A stretch of 64,000 nt of DNA from positions 372,001-436,000 of the forward strand of contig JAMXBD010001048.1 of the NCBI GenBank assembly GCA_024138025.1. The letters are read 5' to 3'. The translations under genes and the position numbers were made by a program. Under the pieces are notes generated by a model. The model saw only the letters and a list, made by a program, of their open reading frames with translations. It was not told the DNA's origin and ran no database searches. The DNA is from Combretum micranthum. Its lineage: Eukaryota; Streptophyta; Magnoliopsida; Myrtales; Combretaceae. Position 1 is the stretch's first letter. Each line of letters begins with the position of its first letter. Positions 11,985 through 24,400 of this stretch are shown piece by piece.

Positions 11985-12570
11985 ATCAACGGTACTAGGC
12001 ATTTCATTACATCCAGATTTGCTGTAAAAACTTTGTTCAAATCTCCCTCTGCCAGCTAGTTAGCCACTGAATTTGTTTCCACCGGGGGTAAAACAACCCA
12101 AAACACTTCCAACAGGCCTTTCTATTCTTGCGAAAAGGATACCAAAATAGAATCTGAAGAGGTATTAGTATTACGTCTAGTATCTATTTGATCTTTTCAT
12201 GAAAATTATTAATTTTTTTTTATCTATATCTATTTCTTAATAAATAATTTATTAAAAAAAATTTTAAAAAGTATCTATGTATATCCAAAAAAGCTGAACA
12301 AACATATCCTTTTAAGTCTTTTTTTATCACCGATAACAAGAGTTCCCGGACGCTACTCAATTCATCTTCTAGTGGGGGATGCTTGGTCAATCTGCTTTGA
12401 GAATCCGCATTGTACCTTACCATTAGGGTCTTTGCATACACCACCAATGGCTGCACTGGCACCATCATTTCTTACAATACCATCACAATTAAACTTTAGC
12501 CAAGGTAGATTCGGAGGCTCCCATCGATAATCTTGCCCGGAATTATGTCTCCTATTGCACTTCGTAAACC
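11985..12570 (-). pseudogene. RNase H-like (RVT_3 type) gene remnant
   Basis: On the minus strand, from 12570 leftwards, a frame reads QYWFTKCNRRHNSGQDYRWE and PPNLPWLKFNCDG, then IGGVCKDPNGKVQCGFSKQI before a stop. This is the start of the plant RNase H-like domain (RVT_3 family) found in non-LTR retrotransposons and in many host proteins: W-x-PP-x-x-x-W-x-K-x-N-x-DG, then a GGV.(K/R)D..G strand. Further on (about 12090-12000) VETNSVAN, LAEGDLNKVFTANLDV matches the C-terminal REANSVAD.LA block. The middle third is frameshifted and filled with stops. Whether it came from a LINE or a host gene cannot be told. Confidence 0.68.
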
Positions 12571-14045
12571 AATACTGCTATGTTTTATTTGATCATAGCC
12601 TAATAAATCCAAACTCAATACTATTGAAGTGGACTAACAACATGTCCTTTCAAACACTTTAGACCTTGTTGACACATGGGTCACAGTCAGTCAGTCCCTC
12701 ACTCATCTAGAATTCAATCTCCTTTCATTAGTACATGCAAGGACCTAAACATATTAAATATAAAATTTATAATTTTACTAACAACTTTATTCATGAATTT
12801 ATTAATAAATCTATTCACGAGCTTGGTCACAAGCCCAACAACATTTAGATTAACAATTTTTATTTTAAACCCGAAGTTGGTTCACTTACTAATCGAGCTT
12901 GAATAGCTTGTGAGTAATCTATTTCGTTTACAACCCTATCCATCCACTCTATTTATCTTTCCAAAACTTGATGTTTTTTCCCATTCTTAGCATAAAACAA
13001 GATAGTCAAATCAAAGAAATTTGTGGTAGACATTATCACAATTCTACAATCGAACTAAACTAGAATCATTGGTTCCAGGTCTTCAAATCGAGGCCATCTC
13101 CTATAGTTTCGATCCGGTTCTGCGGTTTCTAGTTTTGGTTTTGGAACCTGAAGCCGCTGTTTTTTTTCCAAGTTAAAATAAAAAAAATGAATAAATAAAT
13201 TTTAAACTCAAAATAATAATTGAATCTAAAAGTCAAAAAATTGTTTAACCAAAATTTTAATAAAATTTGTTTAAAATGAGAACTTATTTATACACAAACG
13301 CATTCAATAGCAATTGTAATTAAGTAATATGATATTATAAAATACTCTAAAGGGTAAAAATAAAATTACAATTAAAAATAGCATCATATTATCAAAGAAA
13401 GAGATTTTGTTTTTTTAAAGAAGTTTATATAAATTAAATTATATAGGCTTTTAAGTTATATTTATTTGTTTTGTTAATAATAACACATCAAATAGCATGA
13501 ATAGATAGTAGATAATCAATTTTATTATCCATATAAAATAGTTTTAAACATTAATAATTATATATTTAATATAATTTTTTAATTTTTTTCCTCTAATTTT
13601 CCTTTTTTTTTTGTTCAATTAAACTAGATAGAATTGCTAGTTTTATACGGTTCTAGGACGAAAAACACTTTAAGAATCAGAAAACTAATAATTCTTTAGC
13701 TTGTTTTGAAATCATCCAACCAATCTGGTTTCAGTTCTAGAATTGTTAGTGATGTTCATAATTCAAAACCGAACCATACTTATATCTAATTTATGAAATT
13801 ATATAATTTTTGTTTAATCCTCCCTTCCTCCTTTCATTATCAAAATATAAGTATTACATTTATATCATACGTAATATTTACCCTCATATACATCCGGGTT
13901 CCTTCGTCAACAAAATGCTCGAATGAGACATAATGACACCCATTGTCACGATTGACTGTCGGTTGAAAACGAAAGTTGCCAACGTGGAGCCGTGAAAAGA
14001 GCCAAGAGGCGAGAGTTGAGAGTGAGTGGGCACGTCAAAATTCCC
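12571..14045. other. Gene-free DNA upstream of the lectin gene
   Basis: No coding sequence recognised. Two blocks rich in ggttc/gaacc words (about 13070-13160 and 13640-13780) might be ends of an old hAT-like element, but I could not pair them convincingly. Confidence 0.4.
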
Positions 14046-14053
14046 ATATAAAA
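14046..14053 (+). promoter_or_regulatory. Candidate TATA box of the lectin gene
   Basis: The sequence cccatataaaagtag lies about 425 bp before the lectin ATG, in a stretch of balanced composition. A leader of some 390 bp, possibly with an intron, would be implied. No experimental start is known, so this is only a motif match. Confidence 0.35.
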
Positions 14054-14475
14054 GTAGTCCTCCAACGCAAATAGCCATAAAGCACTAGGCAGCATTCATG
14101 ATTTTAGAAGCTTTGGGGGTTATAACTGCAAAAGGGCCCATTATTATATTCCCTCAGTCAGCAACCACTGAGCAAAAGTGAATCAGTGAGTTTGCAGAAA
14201 CGAGCAAGCGTATTTAATTTTCACAACCTCCAACTCAACTTCCCCATATTCTTTACTTTCTTCAACAGGTTTCCTCACTTCCAAAACCCCAAAAAATTAC
14301 AACTTTTTTAAAAAAAAAAGTAAAGGGGGAAAAAAAAAAAAATTCCCACTTAGCTGTACATTGTATACGGGATTCCTTTCTCAACCCTAGAACAACCTCC
14401 TTTAACCCATTTGTTTTAACTTCATCTTCTTCTCACTCAGATTCATCCACACATCAACAGGTCCAACCTTAAACC

Positions 14476-15561
14476 ATGTCTGCATTACCATTTTCCATCA
14501 TTTTCAGACACCTATTTGCCTTGTTGTTCTTTATCATCCTGTTTCAGACTGTCTCTGCTGACAGAAGCCCGTCTTTTTCCTTCACTGAATTTGACGCTCA
14601 AGATCCAAACTTTAAGTCCAATGTTGACCTTTTCGGTGATGCTAAGTTTGGTAATGGTGGCTCTTGGGTTCAATTGTCTGGTTCGGAGGTTCCAGTGCTG
14701 GACAGATGGTTTACAACAAACCCATTAAGTTTGTTCAAGGTAATCCTCAAATTTTAGTCTCTTTGTCCACGAATTTCTCATTTTCGTTGTCGGCCGGTAC
14801 TGGAGGTGGTTTGGCTTTTGTTCTGTTTCCATCTTGGGTTGGAAGTGATGTGTTTGGGAACGGTTCTTTTGGGTTGTCTTTAGGAAAAGATAAGGTTTTG
14901 AATGGTGTTGTTGCTGTTGAATTCGACACAAGTAAGAATGGTAGTGATTCCGATGATTTGGATACTACTCATCTGGGATTGATGTGGGTAGTCTTGTCTC
15001 CGTGAAAGTGAGCAATATGTCTAGTCTTAAGCTGGTATTGAATAGTGGGGACAAATTGCAAGCATGGGTAGATTATGAAGCTAGCTCAAGGAGACTGGAA
15101 GTTAGGCTGAGCAAATTTGGTAACCCGAGACCGTCCGATCCGGTGCTCTGGTACGCATTAGATGTATGGGAACTGTGGAAGGATGAGGATGTGCTACTAG
15201 GATTGAGCTCTTCGAATGGAACTCCAATCAGACTTGCCTTATCTATTCGTGGGGCCTCAAGTTTCGGAGAGTTCCTCAGTCAATGCACTCGGAGCCAGTG
15301 AATCCGGAGGCTGTTTCCAAGGAAACCAAAATGTTGAGAGTTAAGGAGAAGAATGACTGTATATTGAAGATTCTTGCTGCCATGATATTCGGCACTGGGA
15401 GTGGTGCTTTGGGGGCATTCATTGTGCTCTACTTGTGGAGTATCTTTGGTAACCGGCGGCCTGTAGCGGTGGCTCCTGAGGAGTTTGCTGCTAAACCTCT
15501 GGATTGCGAGTACAAGAAGGTCGATGTGGTTGTAGATAAGGCCATCAAAGATGATCAGTAG
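14476..15561 (+). CDS. L-type lectin-domain membrane protein, no kinase (frame broken)
   Basis: Encodes a secreted-side legume-lectin (concanavalin A-like) domain anchored by one membrane helix. The ATG at 14476 gives a signal peptide (residues 1-28, hydrophobic core FALLFFIILFQTVSA). Lectin strands follow: FSFTEFDAQDPNF, YNKPIKFVQGN, STNFSFSLSAGTGGGLAFVL, VVAVEFDTSKNG, LQAWVDYEASSRRLEVRLS and LLGLSSSNG. Near the C-terminus ILAAMIFGTGSGALGAFIVL begins a transmembrane helix, followed by a short tail (EYKKVDVVVDKAIKDDQ) with no kinase domain. This layout fits the receptor-like group I associate with At3g54080 rather than lectin receptor kinases. The reading frame changes three times, each time by loss of one base (about 14680-14695, 14975 and 15222). 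Everything else is well conserved, so assembly error is as likely as a pseudogene. Ligand and role are unknown. Confidence 0.85.
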
Positions 15562-17503
15562 ATGTTTGTTAGTGTGAGTCGGCCAGGCCTTCTCTTTTTT
15601 GGGATGTAAATTCATGTCTTTTGGTGCTGCAATTCATGTTTTTTCTTTTTTTTTTCTTTTTACCGTGTTTGTAAACTTATGATTAATTGTCCAAATTGAG
15701 CCCATATCACGTATTATTAAGCTCTAGGTGTATCCTTGTCAAGTTTACTTTTAAGTTTTCTATAAATTTTCTCTGCCTCAAATTGATGGGTAACAGACAG
15801 ATGTTCTGTTGATTTCTATCCTTTATGAACCTACTAGAATAGAATATATTGAAGTTTATTTAAGCTCCTGCTGTAGAACGCAAGTTTTCTCTTTTTCAAT
15901 CCTACGGCTACAAATTAGGATTTAGGAATCTACAAAATGTCTGGACAATCCCATCTTTGCTTACAAATCAAGCAAGAATATATGTGTGTGTGTGTGTATA
16001 TATATAATTGTTGGCTTAGTGTCTAGTTGTTTGTATTCCAGTTCCAGATGGTGATGACAGTAAAAGCATACTACTGTGCTGGCCATTGTGTAAAACCATA
16101 ATGCTCAGTATGAATCACGCCCAGCACGTCCATGCAAAACATCTAAATGCCTCGATCCATACAAGTTCATTTTTAGCTCTATTTGATGTTGGAAGAATTC
16201 TTCCAAATAATAAACTTGTTCTTGTGTTGTGTACAATTGAGTTGAGGCAGTTATAGTGCTATGGTTGAAGTTAAGTCGAAATTCAAGTTCGAACACAACT
16301 CGTAACTTTAAAGAATGATTAATTCTAATCAATTCAAAGTTGTTTCGTATCGAAAGAAGCTGAGCTTTACTTGATTGAACTCGTTAGACTTAATTTATTA
16401 TCTTTTTTTGTTCTAATCAATGTAACATCTACCTTTAAATTTGATTAGTATCTTTAAATTCGAGTTGAACTTAAATAACTTGTAAATGTCAAGCTATTTT
16501 CAGATAAATTAAATATAATTAGATTCATTTTTTATCCTACTTTCAGTCCACATTTTAGTCTTTTAGCCGACTTTAACGTGCCTCCTAGCTTCTGTATTAG
16601 CAGACCGGCAATGTTTGTCTATTTATGAGAGGTTTTGTTCAAGAAGAGAGCTATGGAGCAAGAGCAACCACTATTTTTTTTCCTTTATTTTATTTCTTTT
16701 TGGAATTGTAATCACTGATGACCACTCAATTTAGTTTTGATGTGCTTGTTTGTGAAAAATATCTACTATTATATATATATGTATATTTATTATAATAAAA
16801 ACTTTTATAGTTTGGAAATATTTGTCTTGGGGTCTTAATAAGTATGCGGCATAGTTGTTTTATGGTAAATGTGATAAGAAACGACGGTGGAGGATAAATG
16901 TAAACGATCGTGTCAGCAATTATAAAAAATGCCAATAAGAATTTAAAAAAAATGAGTTTTATTATTTAACAACTGTCACCATGATCAATTATCAGCACAG
17001 GTGATTTTAATTACCAATGATTGCATTCTCTTGCGTAAACTCTTAGATAATTTATCATGAAGTTTGTAAAATGTATTTACAAAAAAAAAAAAAAGAAAAG
17101 ACTAAAATTATTTAGATAATACCTGGTTTTTAAATTTTTTCTTCCAAAAAGAAAAAAAAAAGTTCTAAAAATGTTTTCCACCAGTAATTACCGTATCAAA
17201 ACTCCTCGTAATTAAAAGTTTTAAAGGTCACTTCGATGATATTTAATATTTTATAATAAATATAGGAAAAAAAATGCGAAAATAATTTTCTGGGAGCAAA
17301 CGCAATCTCAGGTCTTAATTAATCTCTATTTTCCTTGCTACTAAAACCGAGACCGAGTCAACAACAGACTGAAAATTTAATGCGGGCACGTATTCTCGTG
17401 CGCGATAAAATATGCCATTGAATTGAAATCGTTATAAATAAGCATTTAATGCAATGCGAAGTTTTCATGCATAGGAATAATACATGGCTTTAATGTGCTC
17501 AGA
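15562..17503. other. Lectin 3' region and intergenic DNA
   Basis: The first 150-400 bases probably hold the lectin 3' untranslated region (T-rich, with atgattaattgtcc-type sequence and no fixed polyadenylation signal). A GT/TA microsatellite sits at about 15980-16006 and a perfect 18 bp palindrome (ttggaagaattcttccaa) at 16189-16206. No further gene seen. Confidence 0.5.
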
Positions 17504-18162
17504 TAAAAAATAGGAGTTGCTCAGATAGAAGACATTGCTCAACTCAATACATTTGCTGTTGAGATTTAATATGTTGGTTCCGGTCGAATAATTATTTAGT
17601 TGGTCCGATGTCTTTAATAATTCAATCTGTTCACCTACTTTTTGCTTTCTGAAAACATTAAATTATACATTACTTAGTACCATGCAGTAGAGAGAATAAT
17701 AAAGGTCCTTATTAAAAGAAGTGGATTGTAAATGAGGGACTGGGACTTGGAAGTGGTTCTTTGACGGAAAACTTTTGTCCTAAAAAAAAAAAAAACTTTC
17801 CTAATATTTCATACTTTTGTTATGATTGATTTGACACTTAAAAGGTCATATATTATTTGAATAATTTGAAGTGGCAAAGTTACTATTTTTTTGTTAAACA
17901 AAAAATTATTATTTTTACTTGATAACCATGGAAAGCGAAGGCTTCAAACCCTCTTCTCATTGTAGAAACACAAAAAGGAAGAAAAAACGAAAAGGCAAGG
18001 ATTTAGGGCTTAGCTTATAATGAAAAGTGTAGAGAGTTAAATTTGGATTATGAGTTTTAAAGTCCAGTAATGACTTGGATTTGACTCTTTTGGCTGAGTG
18101 ATATGACTTAAAGGGTCAACTCTATGATATTGGGATAACTATGAGAGATTTAGCATGGTGGA

Positions 18163-20491
18163 TGTAATATAAAGATAAATAAATTATAAAGAATGGCAAG
18201 TTTGTCATTTGATATAAAATAAGAGGATTTTATGGTCAATCCTAAAGTATATAAAAGGATTATTAAGAAGAGTCAAAGAGTCAAAGGATATTAAATAAAA
18301 AGATTTTATAGTCAAAGTTGAAATATAATTTTATTATGTTCACATGGCAAAAACTTGATTAATAATGGAATTTGACAGCCTAAATTAGATATGAACCTAG
18401 GGTTTTTCCTAAACAACATATCTCTATAAATATATCCTTAACCTACGAGTTTGTCACACCATTCCTCAGTCAAAACCCTAAGAGATTTGGAGTACGTTTA
18501 AGACGGTTGAAAACCGCCGATTTATATATTCTTTCTTTGTTAACAAAAAAATCAAATTTTAATAAAATTTTGGTCACATGACAGACACATGACAGAAGAT
18601 CAAAAGTCACAAATCCCTATATATTCTTTCTCTGTCTTTTCTCCAACAAAATCCTAAACCCAGATTCTTATCCTTTGAGAGTTTATAGTCGCCGGCGTAA
18701 AGCTCTTGGACCTTTATGAAATTTGTGGAAGCCAGCAAGAAGGCTACCGGCGTAAGTGCCATCCTTTCCTATCCTAAGTTTTTCCTATATAAGAAATCCT
18801 AGGGTTCGTGTTTTTCATTTGTAACCTCCTTCCTTTGACCAGAAAGAGAGAACTGAAAGTTTATGGGTGTTTTTGAAGAACAATATCAAGGGAGATCATA
18901 TTTGGATCAAGAGTAAGTAATCTTGCCTTTATCTATTAAGATTCTTCGTATATCATTTCGTTTCCTTAAGATTTATGTTTGGATTTTGAAGAAGTTCTTT
19001 GGAGAAAACCTAGTTTCATCAAGATCTGATCTTTTGGGAATCAATCGAAGGATTAGATTGAAACAAGTAAGTATTATCATTCTGGTGTAACGGATTTGAT
19101 ATGCAAATATATATATTAGATGAATCATGCCTGTTCTTATAGATTTTTCTATCTAGGGTTTTGGAGAAGTTATGATTTTTGGGGTTCTGATATGATTTTT
19201 GGTTGGAGAAATCTGAGTTTAGATTCTGAAGAAATCTATAGTAAGTTTTATTCCGTTAATCCATAAGTTTAATGAAGAATGATTCTTGTTGGTGATTTTC
19301 TGTTTTCTGGATTCATGCAATTAGGGTTTCGTAGAGTTTGGGATTTCTGGGGAATTGATCAAAGAGATTCTACAGTTATGATATCTTGAGAGGAGATTTG
19401 GAGATTTCTTGTTGTTTTTAAGAATTTGAGGATATTGAGAGATTTGTTCTTGGAATTGGAAAAGGTACGACCTTTCCTTGTTTGTTGTATTTGCTTGCAG
19501 GTTTAGTTTTCTGATTGTTGCCTGTAGGAACAGATATATAAATGAACTTAATTCTATTTGGCTTAAATTGTTTTTATGGATGTCTTTGGCTTTGACCAGT
19601 AAAGACCTGGCAGACAGTGATACTGGTGAGGCACCCTGATGACCTTGTGTGTCGTTGTCCCTAGCGGAGTTGCACTTGGAGATGATTCCGGTAGATATAT
19701 AGGTTTATTGGCAGTATGGCCACGGGTGTTTGGGAGTACCCATTCACCAATATATGTATATAATTATTTATTTTCGATATATGATTATTTTTCAGGAGTC
19801 TGAGTAACTCCAAGTTTGGGATCAGATATCTATGATTCTGAACTGTGTTATTTTGCAGGCTTAATGAAGATAATAATCCTGTTGTTTGCATTATGTAGTT
19901 GCACGTATCTATACATGTTGTTTGTGCATTTGCATATTGTTTGTGGACTGGCGTACTAGGCGTTTTCGCTCATTCCTTCTTTTTCAGGTACAGGTGATGC
20001 AGATATTGTTTATGACTTGTCTGGTTATAACTTGTATTTTGATCATGGGGATGGCGATAGTGGACCTGACTATGCTGCAGAGGAATAGGATATTATACAG
20101 GACATATAAAAAAAAAAAAGATTTTTTGAGTTATTGAAGATTTTTGAAACAATATTTTGATTAGTTATCTTTTTGAGGATTTGAAGTATTGGTTTTTATG
20201 TAATAGTTTATTAAACAGGATTATATGTTTTTAGTTGGAAGATAGATCTTTTCTGGATTATTGTTGGCTTTGGTTCTGCCAACTCGGATTTAGTTTATAT
20301 TACAGGAGATGTTTGAAAGTTATAAATTACAGGTTTCACAGGTTTTGTTCCTTTTAGAGTGCCCTTAAATGTGGGTTCATGGAGATTTTTATATGTTTAT
20401 ATTTTGTGGTATTGAGATTTAGAGCCTTTGCGTGTCTCTTTTAAGAGAGGGATACGTGGCGGGTTGTAATGCCTTAGTTTAAGGAGTTACA
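18163..20491 (+). mobile_element. Solo LTR (2.3 kb) with target duplication
   Basis: It starts TGTAATATAAAG and ends AAGGAGTTACA, so it has TG...CA ends. It is flanked by gtgga (18158-18162) and gtaga (20492-20496), a 5 bp target duplication with one change. The sister copy at about 22137-22142 shows the unoccupied site (tatggtggacttaaag), which proves the insertion. A plus-strand TATA box (ctctataaatatatcc) lies at about 18421, followed by a leader. A gctcattccttctttttcag block near 19968 resembles the box seen about 400-500 bp from the end of the other large LTRs. No internal coding region, hence a solo LTR formed by LTR-LTR recombination. Confidence 0.85.
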
Positions 20492-20581
20492 GTAGACTTA
20501 AAGTAAAGATCGTTGGACAGAACTGACTTGTCTACTCTTCACCTTTTCTAAGAAGCTCATGCACTTAAAAAGGCTTTATAT

Positions 20582-21245
20582 GTGCGAAGAGCCCATAGAA
20601 AAATCCATCATTAGGAGGGTTTATCTCATTCTTAATGGTAAATACAATCCGACGGACATCATTGAGAGCTAATCTCTACAAATACCCAGAACTCCTCATT
20701 TGGCATATCCAAAAAATTGATAGAAACGTTGTCGTGCTGCTGGAATATTCTCACAAAACATCAAATAGAGATCGAAGCAAATAATATAGAGCTTTTCTTC
20801 TAGAATACTAGGGTTGATGCTTGATAACTCCTTCACTTGTCATTAATGTATTTGAGCTCTTGAGACTACTTGCTCATTCTCCCAACCTTTTCACTCTTAA
20901 TCATTTCTTATGTATACTTCCATGTCACTCCTTTGATGCTACATATAGCACGAGACATACATTGCACGCAGATCATCAATGCAATCGGATCCACTCCACT
21001 ATGTGCGAAGAGCCCATAGAAAAATCTATCATTAAAAGGGTTTATATCATCTGTTAATAGTCAATACAATCTGACAGATGTCATTGAGATCTAATCTCTA
21101 TAAATACCCAGAAGTCCTTCTCATTTGGCCGATCTAGAATTTGATGGAAGCGACATCATGTTGCTGGAATACTTTCATAAAAGATCAAATAAAGCTCAAA
21201 GCAAAAAATATAATGCTTTTCCTCTAGATCAGTGGGGTTGATGCT
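20582..21245. repeat. About 421 bp tandem repeat, two copies (second partial)
   Basis: A unit beginning tgtgcgaagagcccatagaa recurs with a 421 bp period at 20581 and 21002. It contains ctctataaatacccag, a TATA-like word, and ends in gcaatcggatccactccact. The second copy is cut at gttgatgct, where a solo LTR fragment starts. The same pair, interrupted by insertions, recurs in unit 2 at 22227-29176. Origin unknown; it could be an old short LTR. Confidence 0.7.
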
Positions 21246-21482
21246 TAGCGGAGGAAAAACTGAGTTTTAAAATTTGTGAATTCTTTCCTAAATAATTGTC
21301 TAATTACGGTCTCCACAGAGCAAGCACATCCATCAGATGTAGCATAGTAGAAAAAAGATCTAAGTGGTATTCCAAGAGAAAGATGGTGAGTACTTCTACT
21401 CTCGCTCTTTTCCTATTATCTATCCAAACAAAAACACAGAAAAAGCTATAAACTAAGAGCTAATCTAATCCTAATCTAATAA
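21246..21482 (-). mobile_element. LTR fragment truncated by duplication junction
   Basis: The sequence from tagcggaggaaaaactgag to 21482 equals the plus-strand start of the solo LTR at 27659-28991 and is inserted at the same place (after gttgatgct). It stops at the boundary of the tandem duplication, which shows that the LTR was present before the duplication. Confidence 0.8.
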
Positions 21483-24400
21483 AAAATAGGAGTTGCTCAG
21501 ATAGAAGACATTGCTCAACTCAATACATTTGCTGTTGAGATTTAATATTGTTGGTTCCGGTCGAATAATTATTTAGTTGGTCCCGATGTCTTTAATAATT
21601 CAATCCGTTCACCTACTTTTTGCTTTCTGAAAACATTAAATTATACATTACTTAGTACCATGCAGTAGAGAGCATAATAAAGGTCCTTATTAAAGAAGTG
21701 GATTATAAATGAGGGACTGGGACTAGGAAGTGTTTCTTTGACGGAAAACTTTTGTCCTAAAAAAAAAAAAATTTCCTAATATTTTACTTTTGTTATGATT
21801 GATTTGACACTTAAAAAGGTCTATATTATTTGAATAATTTGAAGTGGCCAAAGTTACTATTTCTTTGTTAAACAAAAAATTATTATTTTTACTTGATAAC
21901 CACGGAAAGCGAAGGCTTCAAACCCTCTTCTCATTGTAAAAAACACAAAAAGAAAGAAAAAAACAAAAAGGCAAGGATTTAGGCCTTAGCTTATAATGAA
22001 AAGTGTAGAGGGTTAAATTTGGATTATGAGTCTTAAAGTCCAGTAATGACTTGGATTTGACTCTTTCGGTTGAGTGATAGGACTTAAAGGGTCAACTTTA
22101 TGATATTGGGATAATTATGAGAGATTTAGTATGGTGGACTTAAAGTAAGGATTGTTAGACAGAACCGAATTGTCCGCTCTCCACCTTTTCCAAGAAACTT
22201 ATGCACTTAAAGAGGCTTTATATGTGCGAAGAGCCCATAGAAAAATCCATCACTAGGAGGGTTCATCTCATCTCTAAATGGTCAATATGATCCGACAGAC
22301 ATCATTGAGAGCTAATCTGTATAAATACCCATAACTCCTCATTTGGCATATCTAGAATTTGATAGAAACGTTGTCGTTGTCACACCCCGAAGGATACCCT
22401 AAACGTGGCAGTCCGCCGTACACAATATTAAAGCCTAAGAATGACCACCTCAGTCACGCGAAGGCTTCCATACTATGTACAAGGCGTCTAACACAAGGAG
22501 GAGACTCATCGGAGTAATACATTTGACGTTGATATAGCTTGAGTAACAATGTAAAGGGAATACAAATTTACTATACTTCAGATACAAATCACTACACTTC
22601 AAAATACAAATCATTCATCTCCAATTACATTCATCCATAGACTTCCCTACATAAACTATTACAAGACAAATCATAAAACTAGTAGATAACTTCAAACATT
22701 CGTATTCCTTGCTAAAATCCCAAAGTCATTCCCGACTTCAACCAATTCGGTCCCCACCTTGCATTCTTGAGATAACCTGTTCATTTAAATAACTATTGGG
22801 GTATAAGCTACCCTAGCTTAGTGAGAATTCCTTAATTTCGTACCATAACAAACAAGTTATAATCAGTCATATGCTATGCATGAACAAACACGTGAGCAAG
22901 CAATTATGTGTGGGCATCCGGAACCCACACACAGAACGGATTTACGCCCTTCGTATCTTGGGTTAGGAATGGTATTAAGTCTACACGACCGCATCTAGTC
23001 CCAAGCCCTTGGCTCTTAGCACTCAACTCGGCTAGGCCAAGAATGCATCCACATGCCTTAGCACCCTGAATGAGCTTGGCACCGGGTTCGTTATCCAAAC
23101 GAGTCATCCATGGACCATACCGATCGACCTGCGTAGGAGTAGCATGCTACCAATGTAATATGTCCAATGCGATGCATGACCAATTTAATTTTTACTTAGG
23201 TCAAAAATATTATATATTCTTTAGAGTGACCAATCCATATCACACATATAACAGAAATATATGAACGGTGCAGTTATCCAATCAAATCGTGGTTTTGATA
23301 TGCTTTAGTATTCTTTGGCACACATTCATCACAGTCTCATCATATATCCCATCCCCATTCATATCGATTTTTATCTTGTTCCTACAATTCTAATGCAAAC
23401 TACAATCACAATCAAGGTAACAAAAAAGGAGAAAACTCACTCGGCCATTGGGTCACCGGTCTTCTAGTAATAATAATCCAGTGGTAGGGAATCGTCGATC
23501 TCGAGATCTCCTAAAAAGGAAGAAATATTCTAATAAGTATTTCATCACTTAACTAATCCAAACTATCTCATTCAAACTATCAATTCGCAATTCGCGTCCT
23601 AAGCGGGAATTCCAACTTAAAACGGCCATAACTTGGTCATTTTAACTCGGAATCTCGCAAATTATATATCGATTTCTATCTACTTCGAAAGATATATCTA
23701 TTTCTAATATTATTTTCAAGTTTTGAAAACTTTGAAGCTTCGAAAAGTTAGGATCAGATTAGGGCAGCAACAATTTTCAACTTCTGAAAAGTAGTTTTGT
23801 AAATATTTGTAATGTTCCTACTATATAGATTGGCTATACATGCAATATGAATGATTTCCTAACATGAATGACATGAGATGAGCTTAATGTATGTATGATC
23901 TGATGATTTTGCTAAAAGAAATTTTATAACTTTTTATCTTGCAAGACCATAAACAACTACTTATGAAAAATCTAGTTTTCTAATCTTTGATCATTTCCAT
24001 TTGTTTTGGATTTATTACTTAAGGAAATATAATTATTTTATCAAAAATTGAGTCTTCATTATATATATCACTTATGACCTTCATTTCTACATAAAAATTT
24101 CCATTTTACACTTGTAAACATGTTTTGACATATGATTTACTCAAAAATCCGAATTTTAGAAAATTCACTTTTTGAATGATTACTTTGGGAAAAAACTTGT
24201 TTAAATGCATTAGAATTTAAGTTCCCTATATTTATTGTCTAAGGACTTCATTTAACACATAAAACTTGCAATTGAGCTCATATACTAAGTGATTAATATG
24301 CATCATCTCAAATTACGAATTTGACAATTTGATCACTAACTCAAAATTTTCCATTTTAATTCCATTTCTTGTTTTACACATTACTTATGCCTAAACTCAT

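Larger units (their letters stand above)
17504..21482. repeat. Tandem segmental duplication, unit 1
   Basis: Unit 1 runs from aaaaaataggagttgctcag at about 17504 to ctaatcctaatctaa at 21482, where unit 2 starts with the same opening sequence. The first about 655 bp (to 18162) match 21483-22141 at roughly 95%. The last kilobase (20497-21482) matches 22142-27897 once the LTR inserted there is removed. The 2.3 kb between is a solo LTR present only in this copy. Before the insertions each unit was about 1.65 kb. The left end shares taaaaaatagg with the junction, suggesting microhomology. Confidence 0.85.

Noticed and set aside
13070..13790. Possible hAT-like element with ggttc/gaacc words
   Set aside because: I could not pair inverted ends or find a target duplication.
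14725..14931. Minus-strand ORFs under the lectin gene
   Set aside because: Antisense shadows of conserved lectin codons.
16189..16206. Perfect 18 bp palindrome ttggaagaattcttccaa
   Set aside because: A single short palindrome in intergenic DNA; no repeat or known site supports a function.
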